In this document: positions 8,643 through 16,214 of the stretch, piece by piece
Layout of the letters: the number at the start of each line of letters is the position of its first letter
How positions within the stretch are numbered: position 1 is the first letter of the stretch
Assembly: GCA_902776545.1 (NCBI GenBank)
Contig: CACYQO010000028.1
Coordinates: 1 to 57,190, forward strand
Source: an uncultured Prevotellaceae bacterium
GTDB lineage: Bacteria > Bacteroidota > Bacteroidia > Bacteroidales > Bacteroidaceae
Length of the DNA stretch: 57,190 bases
Direction: 5' to 3'
Made by a program: the position numbers and the translations under genes
The notes under the pieces: generated by a model
What the model saw: the letters and a program-made list of their open reading frames with translations, nothing else
What the model was told of the DNA's origin: nothing
Databases searched by the model: none

Positions 8643-8812
8643 GTTTTGACCCCGTTTTGGGGAAGTCAGATCAAAACTATAGCAGAAGTTTTGACCCTAA
8701 ACAAGCCTCATGGGGTCAAAACATGACTATACCCTTTGCTGTATAGGGTCAAAACTCTGAAATCGGGGCAAAAAGTACTGTTTATCAACATCTTACGTCG
8801 GGCTGTCAAAAC
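8643..8812. repeat. Iteron-like repeats upstream of the primase-helicase
   Basis: Six copies of a motif close to GGGTCAAAAC: reverse orientation at 8643-8653 and 8688-8698; forward at 8670-8677 (partial), 8712-8722, 8745-8755 and 8805-8812 (shorter). Spacing is irregular. Repeats of this kind next to a replication gene suggest an origin or an autoregulatory site. No gene is seen in 8589-8989; a -7-like TACCTTTG lies at 8847-8854. Confidence 0.6.
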
Positions 8813-8989
8813 TAAAACTATCTCATGTGGTATCAATTAAAACATGTACCTTTGTTGCCGAATTCAACCCACAGCACATATAGCTGAGCACGGCGTGTTG
8901 ACGGGTAGAGGCGGATACGGTGAAACAACTCTATGCCTAAGTCCGCTTCGTGCAAGAGTAAACCTTCAACAATATTATTAAGGTATAAT

Positions 8990-11764
8990 ATGAAGGATTT
9001 AGAATTAAAACAGAAAGTCTATGCTGCTTCGTGCAGCGGACTTGACATCATCACCAGTGTTTGCCCTGAGGCAGCCGGTGTCGTGAGTAACCCCAAAAAG
9101 AAGTTCAGGCTCCGTCCTGACGAGAAGACACCATCGGCTTGTCTTGTGCCGCCAAAGGGTGTAGACGACTGCTGGCACATCATCGACTATGGCGGTGGCG
9201 AGGGCGAACGATGGTTCACGCCTCTCGACATCTACATGAGAGAGAAAGGTTATACGCAGTCACAGTTCAGTCTCGCTCTCCACGAACTGATGGAGCAGTA
9301 CGGCGTGGCCGAGCAGCTCAAGTCTTCAGTCAATAAGCCCGAGATTGAACAGCGCGACGCGATGGCCTTCGAAGTCGGGCAGCCGCCGAAAGTTGTCTGC
9401 CGTGAAGGCTTCTCTAACGACGATCTCGTCGCATGGGGTCCCTGTGTGAGACCAGAACACCTCAAGGAACTCGGTTGGAAGTCCGTGGCCTCCATATCGA
9501 TGACTAAGGACGGTAAGACCACCATCCGCAAGGCGACAGAGTCGTATCCTATCTTCGTTGAGGATTGTGCATTCCAGGACGAAGACGGAAACATCAGGAG
9601 GTTTCAGAAGGTCTATGAGCCAAAGTGCTTCAATAAGACCTTCCGTTTCTTCATCATCGGCAAAAAGCCTTCGCACTACATCTTCGGACTTGATGCCCTA
9701 CATCGAAAGTTCGAGGAACGCGGTGAAGAGAAGCTTGACGAGGTTGTGCTCGTATCTGGAGGCAGTGACGCCGTCAACTGCTTGAGCATGGGCTACCAGC
9801 CAGTGTGGCTTGGCAGTGAGACCGAAGACTTGACTGACTACGACGTGAAGCTGCTGCTGAAATACGCTCGTCGTATCATTAACATTCCTGACATTGACGC
9901 CACAGGCCGTAAGTCCGGTAGGAGACTGGCACTGCGCTATCCGATCATCCAGACTGTATGGATGACCGACGAAGACATGGGCCGTCTGCACGACAACCGG
10001 CTCCGTTTGCGCAAAGACCTGAAGGATTTCATCCAGTTGCATCCCCATCGTGACGACATGCAACGTCTCATAGGTAGGGCGCAGAGTGCACTTTACTGGT
10101 CGAAGCAGGAAGACAAGGAGGGACATACGTCTTATGTTATCTCTCCGACAAGACTGAACTATTACCTTGGTCTTCACGGCTTCTACACACTGAAGGACGA
10201 TACGCACAAAGAACCCGTCTACATCCGTGTAGACGGTATCAAGGTCAGTCGGGTGATGGCAAAGACCATTGTCAATTTCCTGATGGAACAAGTTTCCCGT
10301 GAAGGACTTGACGAGGCTCTGCAGAACAAACTGTTGCGATGTCGTGACTTACCAAACAATCATGTAAGCCATCTCATAGAGCGTGACGACCTTGATTTCA
10401 CTAAGGCCACCGCCAGCTCGCAGCGGTTCTTCTTTCGCAACGGCTGGGTGGAGGTGACTGCCGAGGGAATCGTGCGGAAATCTTATACTTCACTCTGCGA
10501 CAGTTACGTCTGGGAGGAATCGATAGTCGGTCACGATTACCGTGATATGGCCCCGATGTTCGACGTCGTGAAAACTGATGATGGCAGGTTTCAGGTAAAG
10601 GTTGCAGACAGACAGCCGAGCAAGTTCTTCCAGTTTGTCATCAATACCTCACGCCTCTATTGGCGTAAGACTGATGAACAGCAACTGTCACTCACCGAGG
10701 CGGAACAGGCTGAGGAGAACCTCTGCCTGCTGTCTAAGTTGGCCAACATCGGCTATCTCCTTTGTGGCTACAAGTCAGAGTCGCAGGCATGGGCCACCCT
10801 CTGCCTTGACTCGGCCATGGGCGAGAGTGAAGACGAGTGTAACGGCCGAAGCGGAAAGTCATTTTATCTCAAGGGTTTAGGACAGCTACTGACAACGTTC
10901 TGCATCGAGGCACGAGTGCCTTCTGTTGTGGACAATCGTTTCCTTTTCGATGGTGTGACGGATGCCACCGACTTGATTATCGTTGACGAGTGCCACCGCA
11001 ATCTGAACTTCGACTTCTTCTTCGGGCGTATCACAGGTAACTTCCGTGGCGAGGCCAAAGGCGATCATCCATTCGAGATACCTTTTGCGCAGAGTCCGAA
11101 GTTTGCCTTCGGTACGAACTACACGCTCCGCAAGAACGACCCCAGCACGATGGGCCGGGTATGGCCTCAGATATTCTCTGACTACTATCACGAGAAAACC
11201 CGTCAGAACGATTACCTCGAAACGAGGAAGATCCGTGATGACTTCAACTGTGACCTGATGGGCATCGAGTATCCGGAACAAGACTGGCAGGCAGACATCG
11301 CCTTCATGCTTCAGTGCGTCAGGCTGTTTCTTTCACTGCCTGTAGCCGATCGGAAGATTATGCCGCCAATGGAGCGTGTTGAGCGTAGGTCTGAAAGGGC
11401 AACAATTGGCAAGGACTTCGAGGATTGGGCCGATATTTTCTTTGCCCCGGAAAGTGGTAATCTCGACCGGGAGGTCAAGCAGGACGAAGTGTTCAACAAC
11501 TTCTGTCGTGAGGTGACTTATAAGATTTCAAAGACCAAGTTGACGAAAAAGTTGAAGGCTTATTGTGAGTATGCTCCTCACCTCCATTGTCTTAACCCTG
11601 CTTCTGTCACTGGCAAGGCAAAAGACGGCGAACGTATTTTGAGACGTGCCGATGGCGTCATGTGCCAATTCTATTACCTCCAGTCTGTAGAAGAGTACGA
11701 ACGTCAGCAACTTGAAAGTCAGTCAACGCCTCACGAGTCCAAAGAAGAGGATATTCCGTTCTGA
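8990..11764 (+). CDS. Mobile-element primase-helicase (Toprim plus SF3-like ATPase)
   Basis: About 924 aa. The N-terminal 110 residues resemble the CHC2-like primase entry module (KKKFRLRPDEKTPSA, then WHIIDYGGGEGERWFTPLDI). A Toprim-like core follows, with VLVSGGSDAVNCLS and the acidic INIPDIDATG. The C-terminal half has a Walker A (NGRSGKSFYLKG) and Walker B (TDLIIVDECHRNLNFDFF), as in superfamily 3 helicases of phages and integrated elements. The ATG at 8990 was preferred (AAGG 10 nt upstream); an in-frame ATG at 8933 would add 19 residues. It likely replicates a phage-like or integrative element. No integrase, capsid or relaxase gene is present in the window, so the element is either minimal or a remnant. 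A terminator follows at 11795. Confidence 0.75.
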   Translation: MKDLELKQKVYAASCSGLDIITSVCPEAAGVVSNPKKKFRLRPDEKTPSACLVPPKGVDDCWHIIDYGGGEGERWFTPLDIYMREKGYTQSQFSLALHELMEQYGVAEQLKSSVNKPEIEQRDAMAFEVGQPPKVVCREGFSNDDLVAWGPCVRPEHLKELGWKSVASISMTKDGKTTIRKATESYPIFVEDCAFQDEDGNIRRFQKVYEPKCFNKTFRFFIIGKKPSHYIFGLDALHRKFEERGEEKLDEVVLVSGGSDAVNCLSMGYQPVWLGSETEDLTDYDVKLLLKYARRIINIPDIDATGRKSGRRLALRYPIIQTVWMTDEDMGRLHDNRLRLRKDLKDFIQLHPHRDDMQRLIGRAQSALYWSKQEDKEGHTSYVISPTRLNYYLGLHGFYTLKDDTHKEPVYIRVDGIKVSRVMAKTIVNFLMEQVSREGLDEALQNKLLRCRDLPNNHVSHLIERDDLDFTKATASSQRFFFRNGWVEVTAEGIVRKSYTSLCDSYVWEESIVGHDYRDMAPMFDVVKTDDGRFQVKVADRQPSKFFQFVINTSRLYWRKTDEQQLSLTEAEQAEENLCLLSKLANIGYLLCGYKSESQAWATLCLDSAMGESEDECNGRSGKSFYLKGLGQLLTTFCIEARVPSVVDNRFLFDGVTDATDLIIVDECHRNLNFDFFFGRITGNFRGEAKGDHPFEIPFAQSPKFAFGTNYTLRKNDPSTMGRVWPQIFSDYYHEKTRQNDYLETRKIRDDFNCDLMGIEYPEQDWQADIAFMLQCVRLFLSLPVADRKIMPPMERVERRSERATIGKDFEDWADIFFAPESGNLDREVKQDEVFNNFCREVTYKISKTKLTKKLKAYCEYAPHLHCLNPASVTGKAKDGERILRRADGVMCQFYYLQSVEEYERQQLESQSTPHESKEEDIPF

Positions 11765-11794
11765 CACATCTTGCAATGGTCTTAACCCTGACAA

Positions 11795-11826
11795 GGTCTG
11801 CCCCCAAAACAAGGGCGGACCTTTTT
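11795..11826 (+). terminator. Rho-independent terminator after the primase-helicase
   Basis: Stem GGTCTGCCC (11795-11803) pairs with GGGCGGACC (11813-11821) and is followed by TTTTT. It lies about 30 nt past the stop codon. Confidence 0.85.
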
Positions 11827-12068
11827 ACGATGTTTGATACAGTTGCAACATTTGCATTTCTGTATATTATTACCTCTATATGATTTCTCTCTATGATAAC
11901 ACTTCTCTTTTTCCCGAAAAAAAATGTATCTCTGTATCAGTCCATTCTTCATAGTCGTTATATGTTTGGGTATCAGTCAATTATCCAGAATCCCACATGA
12001 TACATTTGGGTATTACAATTTGGCTACACTTATTCTACAAGTAAAAACTGTATCTTCGAATTTCGTGA

Positions 12069-12192
12069 TGATGCCTACTACGGGTTGTTCTGATAGGCTT
12101 TATCTGGGCATAGTAATGCCTACTATGACTCATGGAAGGCATCAGCATGAGTGATAGTAGGCATTAGCACGACCCATGGAAGGCATTACTAT
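12069..12192. repeat. Nested palindrome cluster built on AATGCCTACTA / TAGTAGGCATT
   Basis: The central hairpin pairs 12116-12134 with 12146-12164 (18 of 19 positions) around an 11-nt loop that itself contains AAGGCAT. An outer pair ATAGTAATGCC (12110-12120) / GGCATTACTAT (12182-12192) encloses it, and another ATGCCTACTA lies at about 12070. CATGGAAGGCAT occurs twice (near 12131 and 12175). The remainder of 11827-12264 holds no convincing gene. Confidence 0.75.
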
Positions 12193-12264
12193 AAACGCGC
12201 CTTCCGTTTCGCAAACTTGAGATAGCAATTCATTTCTGTCAACTCGTCGTCTTCATCTCCATCC

Positions 12265-12323
12265 AACGAACAAATCCTGAATCTTACAAGTTTTGGGGGG
12301 ATTTTTATCGAAGTCTCTTGATT
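12265..12323. repeat. Left copy of a diverged 59-bp direct repeat
   Basis: Begins ACGAACAAATCCTGAATCTT and matches 14889-14947 at roughly 80-85 per cent by eye, in the same orientation. The pair brackets the lipoprotein transcription unit. Confidence 0.6.
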
Positions 12324-12369
12324 AGTGTAGGATTGTGTAGCCGTAGTCACGGGGACTGGCACCTAAGGC

Positions 12370-12417
12370 AAAAAAGGAGGGCGGAGCCATCCGTTGTACG
12401 GAAGCGTCGCCCTCCTT
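12370..12417 (-). terminator. Rho-independent terminator of the lipoprotein gene
   Basis: On the minus strand GGAGGGCG pairs with CGCCCTCC; an inner stem is formed by GCTTCCGT and ACGGATGGC, and a run of T follows. It lies about 45 nt after the stop codon at 12463. Confidence 0.85.
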
Positions 12418-12462
12418 GAGGGATTTCACGGATCACGCCGCGTGAGAATGCGCATTATTCAT

Positions 12463-14160
12463 CTAATTCCCCCATTCGTACCAATTATTGTAGTCGATCG
12501 TATCCGACGAATCAATATTATCGAGACCGTCAGTCAGTGGTCCATATGAGGCATTATACACATTGCCACCACTGGTATACCATTCATTGTTTCTACCAGA
12601 ATGGCTACTTTTAGCCTCATCCCATGTCTGACCTTCGTAGTAATAGATATCACAGTCATCGATTTCGAAATGATACTCCCACTTGTAATCAGCCTCTGAG
12701 TTGATAGTACTACTATTCGAACTTACATAATTATCATTATGAGTCAGCGGATAGCCCTCATCCGAATACACCTTACCATCATTTATTTCCCATTCATCGT
12801 TATTATCAGGATGGTTATTTTTAGCCTGAGTCCATGTCTCATCTACGTAGTAATAGACAGAATAGTTGCCGATTTGTAATACTTCAAAATCCTTCAATGA
12901 ATATGTACCCGATGTGATTTCACTATTCGGATCTACAAAATTACCACCTTTAATTACTGCTTTCTGCTCGGATTTATAATACACCTTACCATCCTTAATT
13001 TCCCAAGCAGAGTTATCATCGGGATGGTTCTGGATAGCCGCTTGCCACGTCTCGCCAATTAAGTAATAGATAGTATTGTAGCTGATATCTAGTTCTTCCA
13101 ATCCACCCAACGTGTATGAAGCAGATGTACTGATTTTAGCATCCGGATTTACATAACTATCACCTTCTTTCAGCATCAAGTCTTCGCCGATGTCATAGTA
13201 ACACACCTTGTCACCTTTAATTGACCAATAAGGATTTTTAGTGGAATGATTTGATATAGCCTGTCTCCATGTCTCGTCGTAGGAGTAATAGATATAATCA
13301 CCATTGTCGGTGACGTCAAAAACGTACAAGGCAGGCATTTCGATGTTATAAATGTGGCCTGCTTCAAGTACTTTATTGCCGAATTCTAATTCTGCGTCAC
13401 CCACTGTCAGAGTGTAATTTTCCATATATTCGTCTGCTGGAAGAGCCATAGCAAATGTTGCTGTTCCACTTGCATCTGTAGTTACAGATCCATCAATATC
13501 CAAGAACACATCAGATAAAGATACGTTGATTGTAGAGCCGTGCTCCTTCAACCCGTTGATGGTGAAGCTGAGGATGGCGCTCTGAGGACTCAGGGAAAAG
13601 CCATTGGAATACGTACTTGCAGTCTCATAGCTGAACTGCTCCACGGCTTCTTTCTTCGTGCTGGCAAAAGCATAATCATAATCAACATACAGTCTTGCAT
13701 TATAATCTTCTTCGTCAGAAATGTACAGGAAGCGCTCATCAAATTCTTTTTCATCATAGCCGTCAGGCAGCAGGGTGGCTGTGCGCGAGCCAGCCCCAGT
13801 GAGAAGTGCATCGGCAGTGCCGGTATACTTATACTGGGTATAAATGGTGCCGCTGAATGTTCCGCCAGACTGCCACTCCAGCGTACCGGCAAACTGGCCA
13901 GCACTAGGATGACCACTACCCTGCACAAACAGCTTGTCGCCAGAGCTGAAAGAGAGCGTCGATTCGTTATACGTGGCGCGGGTGGTGGCGTCGCCCTCGC
14001 GGGTCACGTTGATGGTCACGGGAATGGCGTAGCCTTTCTGGTTGTTGTTCTCGGGGTTGTTGGCGATGGCATCATCGTTGCTGCTGCAAGCGGTGGTCAG
14101 CAGCATGGCTGGCATCATCATGGCAAATGCCAGCGCCTTGAAGATAGTCTTTGTTTTCAT
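12463..14160 (-). CDS. Fimbrillin-like lipoprotein with four C-terminal repeats
   Basis: 565-aa predicted surface lipoprotein. The start at 14160 gives a clean lipoprotein signal (MKTKTIFKALAFAMMMPAML, then LTTAC with the lipid-modified Cys). A Mfa/FimA-like beta domain follows, with ATTRATYNESTLSFSSGDKL and strand-rich sequence to about residue 300. The rest is four tandem units of about 66 residues, each with a Y-rich strand, ETW, an NHP/NHS motif, an N-x-x-W motif and GKVYY or a variant (for example YYLIGETWQAAIQNHPDDN). The fourth unit is the most diverged. I do not recognise the repeat; adhesion or shaft-tip display is a guess. A small gene (14207-14347) and a long leader lie upstream and are probably co-transcribed. 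Confidence 0.85.
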   Translation of the reverse strand: MKTKTIFKALAFAMMMPAMLLTTACSSNDDAIANNPENNNQKGYAIPVTINVTREGDATTRATYNESTLSFSSGDKLFVQGSGHPSAGQFAGTLEWQSGGTFSGTIYTQYKYTGTADALLTGAGSRTATLLPDGYDEKEFDERFLYISDEEDYNARLYVDYDYAFASTKKEAVEQFSYETASTYSNGFSLSPQSAILSFTINGLKEHGSTINVSLSDVFLDIDGSVTTDASGTATFAMALPADEYMENYTLTVGDAELEFGNKVLEAGHIYNIEMPALYVFDVTDNGDYIYYSYDETWRQAISNHSTKNPYWSIKGDKVCYYDIGEDLMLKEGDSYVNPDAKISTSASYTLGGLEELDISYNTIYYLIGETWQAAIQNHPDDNSAWEIKDGKVYYKSEQKAVIKGGNFVDPNSEITSGTYSLKDFEVLQIGNYSVYYYVDETWTQAKNNHPDNNDEWEINDGKVYSDEGYPLTHNDNYVSSNSSTINSEADYKWEYHFEIDDCDIYYYEGQTWDEAKSSHSGRNNEWYTSGGNVYNASYGPLTDGLDNIDSSDTIDYNNWYEWGN

Positions 14161-14206
14161 TGTTTTCTTCTGTTTTGTTGTTAATACTCGGATTGCTGTA
14201 GGGGCA

Positions 14207-14347
14207 TTACTCTCCGTTCCAAGTCTCCTCTTCCGTAAACGTTCCACTCATTGTGGCTTGCACCTGTGCGCTCGCCTGAAGCAGATGTGTCTTGTGTTGC
14301 AACTGGACGACCTTCGTCGTCGGTTTCTGATAATCTTTTCGTTTCAT
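14207..14347 (-). CDS. Small 46-aa protein upstream of the fimbrillin-like lipoprotein
   Basis: Short open frame from ATG 14347 to TAA 14207. The protein starts MKRKDYQKPTTKVVQLQHKT and ends in an acidic tail TFTEEETWNGE, with no membrane segment. Small proteins that start with basic residues, then a KP-T-KVV-LQ-like motif and an acidic end, are familiar to me as frequent companions of Prevotella surface-protein genes, but I cannot check this here. It ends 46 nt before the lipoprotein start, so co-transcription is likely. Function unknown; a role as chaperone, leader or secreted peptide is possible. Confidence 0.65.
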   Translation of the reverse strand: MKRKDYQKPTTKVVQLQHKTHLLQASAQVQATMSGTFTEEETWNGE

Positions 14348-14392
14348 TTTGTTTGAATTTAGAATGTTAATATTATTGTGAATTACTATTAG

Positions 14393-14485
14393 TTATCGTG
14401 TTTGCTCAGGACGGCGTAAGGCTCCTAGGCATACGTGCTCTGCACCACTCCGAGGAGCAAGAGCTAAAAGAAATAGTTTCTTCAT
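14393..14485 (-). CDS. Possible 30-aa leader peptide
   Basis: ATG at 14485, TAA at 14393-14395. The peptide begins MKKLFLLALAPRSG and ends ALRRPEQTR. The start resembles a signal peptide but is too short to be a complete one. It sits inside the long leader, just upstream of the 46-aa gene. It could be a translated leader peptide or a chance frame. Confidence 0.35.
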   Translation of the reverse strand: MKKLFLLALAPRSGAEHVCLGALRRPEQTR

Positions 14486-14500
14486 TCTTTGTTTATTTTT

Positions 14501-14665
14501 GAGAATAAGAAAAGGCGTGCAACCATCCGATGCTTATTCTCCTTTATAGGTTACCGCCAAGTGACCATGCAACTAAACAAGCAAGAACAGTTCACGCCCT
14601 TTGGGGCGTGAACCTTCTGAACAGCTTGCTCTCAGTTGCGAATATTGGCGGTATTCATAAAGGAG
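14501..14665 (-). ncRNA. Large structured leader segment (two hairpins)
   Basis: The main hairpin has an apical stem TTCACGCCC (14591-14599) / GGGCGTGAA (14604-14612). It continues in imperfect pairing through AAGCAAG/CTTGCT, GCAACT/AGTTGC and ACCGCCAA/TTGGCGGT to CTCCTTTAT / ATAAAGGAG, spanning 14539-14665. A second stem GAGAATAAG (14501-14509) / CTTATTCTC (14533-14541) overlaps its base, so the two could be alternatives. A minus-strand -7 box at 14889-14882 would place this within the 5' leader of the 46-aa gene and lipoprotein. Confidence 0.55.
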
Positions 14666-14881
14666 AGAGACAAGAGCAGAAAGCTCATATATCTAATAAA
14701 GTACGAACGGGAGCGCGACGCACATTCCTTACCTTGATGTTAGTAATAAAAATGTATCTGTCTCTTTCCCTTTGGGGAGGGCGGCTGTTTTGCTGCGTTT
14801 CAACTCCCCGATGCTTTGTGTACTGTCTGGTTCTTGTTTGTCCTTGTTTTTTTGTTAAACCTAATATTTATAATAATGGCG

Positions 14882-14889
14882 CAAAGGTA
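14882..14889 (-). promoter_or_regulatory. -7 box for the lipoprotein leader
   Basis: The minus strand reads TACCTTTG followed by CGCC, a typical Bacteroidota -7. It predicts a leader of about 530 nt before the 46-aa gene. Confidence 0.55.
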
Positions 14890-14947
14890 CGAACAAATTC
14901 CGAATCTTGCAAGTTTTTTTGGAAATTTTTATCGGAGTCGCGTGATT
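14889..14947. repeat. Right copy of the diverged 59-bp direct repeat
   Basis: Begins ACGAACAAATTCCGAATCTT; partner of 12265-12323. It adjoins the -7 box of the lipoprotein unit. Confidence 0.6.
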
Positions 14948-15054
14948 TGTATGGCTTTGCTATGTCACCATAAGCGGTTTGTTTTTAGGGGTTACACATT
15001 ATTTATAGAAAGATATGGTGTACGGATTATGTGCAATTACGGCGCAAATATACG

Positions 15055-15092
15055 AATAATTCCCGAAACTTGCAAGCATTTCGGGAATTATT
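15055..15092. repeat. Perfect 14-bp inverted repeat
   Basis: AATAATTCCCGAAA (15055-15068) and TTTCGGGAATTATT (15079-15092) with a 10-nt loop containing CTTGCAAG. It precedes the glycosyltransferase pair and may act as a terminator or operator. Confidence 0.6.
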
Positions 15093-15116
15093 TTGATTAT
15101 GGAGACGGAGATAGAG

Positions 15117-15160
15117 GCGGTTCAGACCACCCCTGGCCCCTCCTAAGCTTAGGAGGGGAT
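15117..15160. repeat. Dispersed palindromic element, intergenic copy
   Basis: GGTTCAGACCACCCC followed by a perfect 22-bp palindrome, CCCCTCCTAAG/CTTAGGAGGGG at 15137-15158. It shares its left half with the uvrA copy and the intergenic copy at 6232-6365 but lacks the RSALPLGSAKN-coding centre. No gene is seen in 14486-15242 apart from the leader elements described. Confidence 0.8.
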
Positions 15161-15226
15161 TACCTTTTTTCTTTATTGGGACTTAACATTTTTGGTCTTT
15201 TGCATACAATATAAATAAAAAAGGTG

Positions 15227-15234
15227 TAACTTTG
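15227..15234 (+). promoter_or_regulatory. -7 box for the glycosyltransferase pair
   Basis: TAACTTTG followed by CACCCG, ending 8 nt before the ATG at 15243, implying a nearly leaderless transcript. The -33 TTTG at ideal distance is not clear. Confidence 0.5.
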
Positions 15235-15242
15235 CACCCGAT

Positions 15243-16214
15243 ATGAAACAACAGCCACTGGTCAGCTTTATCCTGACATGTTACAACCTGCCGCTGGACA
15301 TGCTGTGCGCATGCATCGACAGCATCCTCAGACTCTCGCTGCGTTCAGCAGAGCGGGAGATCATCATCGTGGACGACGGCTCGGACAACAGTCCGATGAA
15401 CAGTCTGTTGAAATACGGTGACGACATCATCTATCTCAGACAGAAGAACGGTGGTGTGAGCGTGGCCCGAAATACGGCTCTGGCGATGGCGAAGGGTGAA
15501 TACATCCAGATCATCGACGGCGACGACTTCCTGATTCAGGCGCCCTATGAGCACTGCCTCGACATCATCCGCTATCATAAGGATGCTGACGTGGTGATGT
15601 TCGATTTCACCCACGACGACAGCCAGAGTGCCACCTCTTTCAATCCTCCGAGGGTGAAGAGCGGCACAGAACTGATGCGCAGTGAGAATATCCGTGGGAC
15701 GGCCTGCTGTTATCTGTTCCGTCAGAGTGTCAGAGGACAGTTGAGTTTCACACCCGGCATCCACTACGGCGAGGACGAGGAGTTCACTCCCCAGCTGCTG
15801 ATACGGGCAGAGCGCGTGTATCTCACAGAGGTGAAGGCCTACTACTACCGTGAGCGAGAGACATCGGCCGTCCACCAGGCAGACACGACAAGCATCAGGA
15901 AGCAGTTGGAAGACCACCTCACAGTGATACGCCACCTGCAGAAGCTCGCCGACACGATGCCACAGAGGGATCGGCTGGCCCTGCAAAGGCGCGTAGCCCA
16001 GTTGACGATGGACCACATCTACAACACGATCATGCTCACACGTTCGGAACAGCAACTCGACGAGACCATTGAGACCCTGCGCCAGAATGCCCTCTATCCC
16101 CTGCCAGACCGTGACTACAGCACGAAATACGTCTGGTTCCGGAGACTGACGAACAGCCGTCTGGGGCGGAGGATCCTGCTCCGTACACTACCCAAGATGA
16201 AAAAGGAGAGATGA
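15243..16214 (+). CDS. Family 2 glycosyltransferase
   Basis: 323-aa cytoplasmic or membrane-associated GT-A enzyme. The N-terminus VSFILTCYNLPLDMLCACID leads to the nucleotide-sugar site EIIIVDDGSDNS; NGGVSVARNTALAMAKGEYI precedes the metal-binding DGDDF, and ED (HYGEDEEF) is a likely catalytic acid region. The basic C-terminus (RRILLRTLPKMKKER) may contact the membrane. The stop overlaps the next glycosyltransferase start by 4 nt (ATGA-type), so the two are translationally coupled. The donor and acceptor sugars cannot be told from sequence. Confidence 0.88.
   Translation: MKQQPLVSFILTCYNLPLDMLCACIDSILRLSLRSAEREIIIVDDGSDNSPMNSLLKYGDDIIYLRQKNGGVSVARNTALAMAKGEYIQIIDGDDFLIQAPYEHCLDIIRYHKDADVVMFDFTHDDSQSATSFNPPRVKSGTELMRSENIRGTACCYLFRQSVRGQLSFTPGIHYGEDEEFTPQLLIRAERVYLTEVKAYYYRERETSAVHQADTTSIRKQLEDHLTVIRHLQKLADTMPQRDRLALQRRVAQLTMDHIYNTIMLTRSEQQLDETIETLRQNALYPLPDRDYSTKYVWFRRLTNSRLGRRILLRTLPKMKKER

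Noticed and set aside
12116-12164. Integron attC site
   Set aside because: A long hairpin with loop, but no R-box core sites, integrase or gene cassettes were seen.
14501-14665. Cobalamin or other known riboswitch
   Set aside because: I could not find the conserved core of any riboswitch class; the structure is mainly one long hairpin.
14530-14973. 147-aa plus-strand open frame
   Set aside because: Runs through the inverted repeats of the lipoprotein leader and a minus-strand promoter; no start signal or domain. More likely a by-product of a structured RNA.
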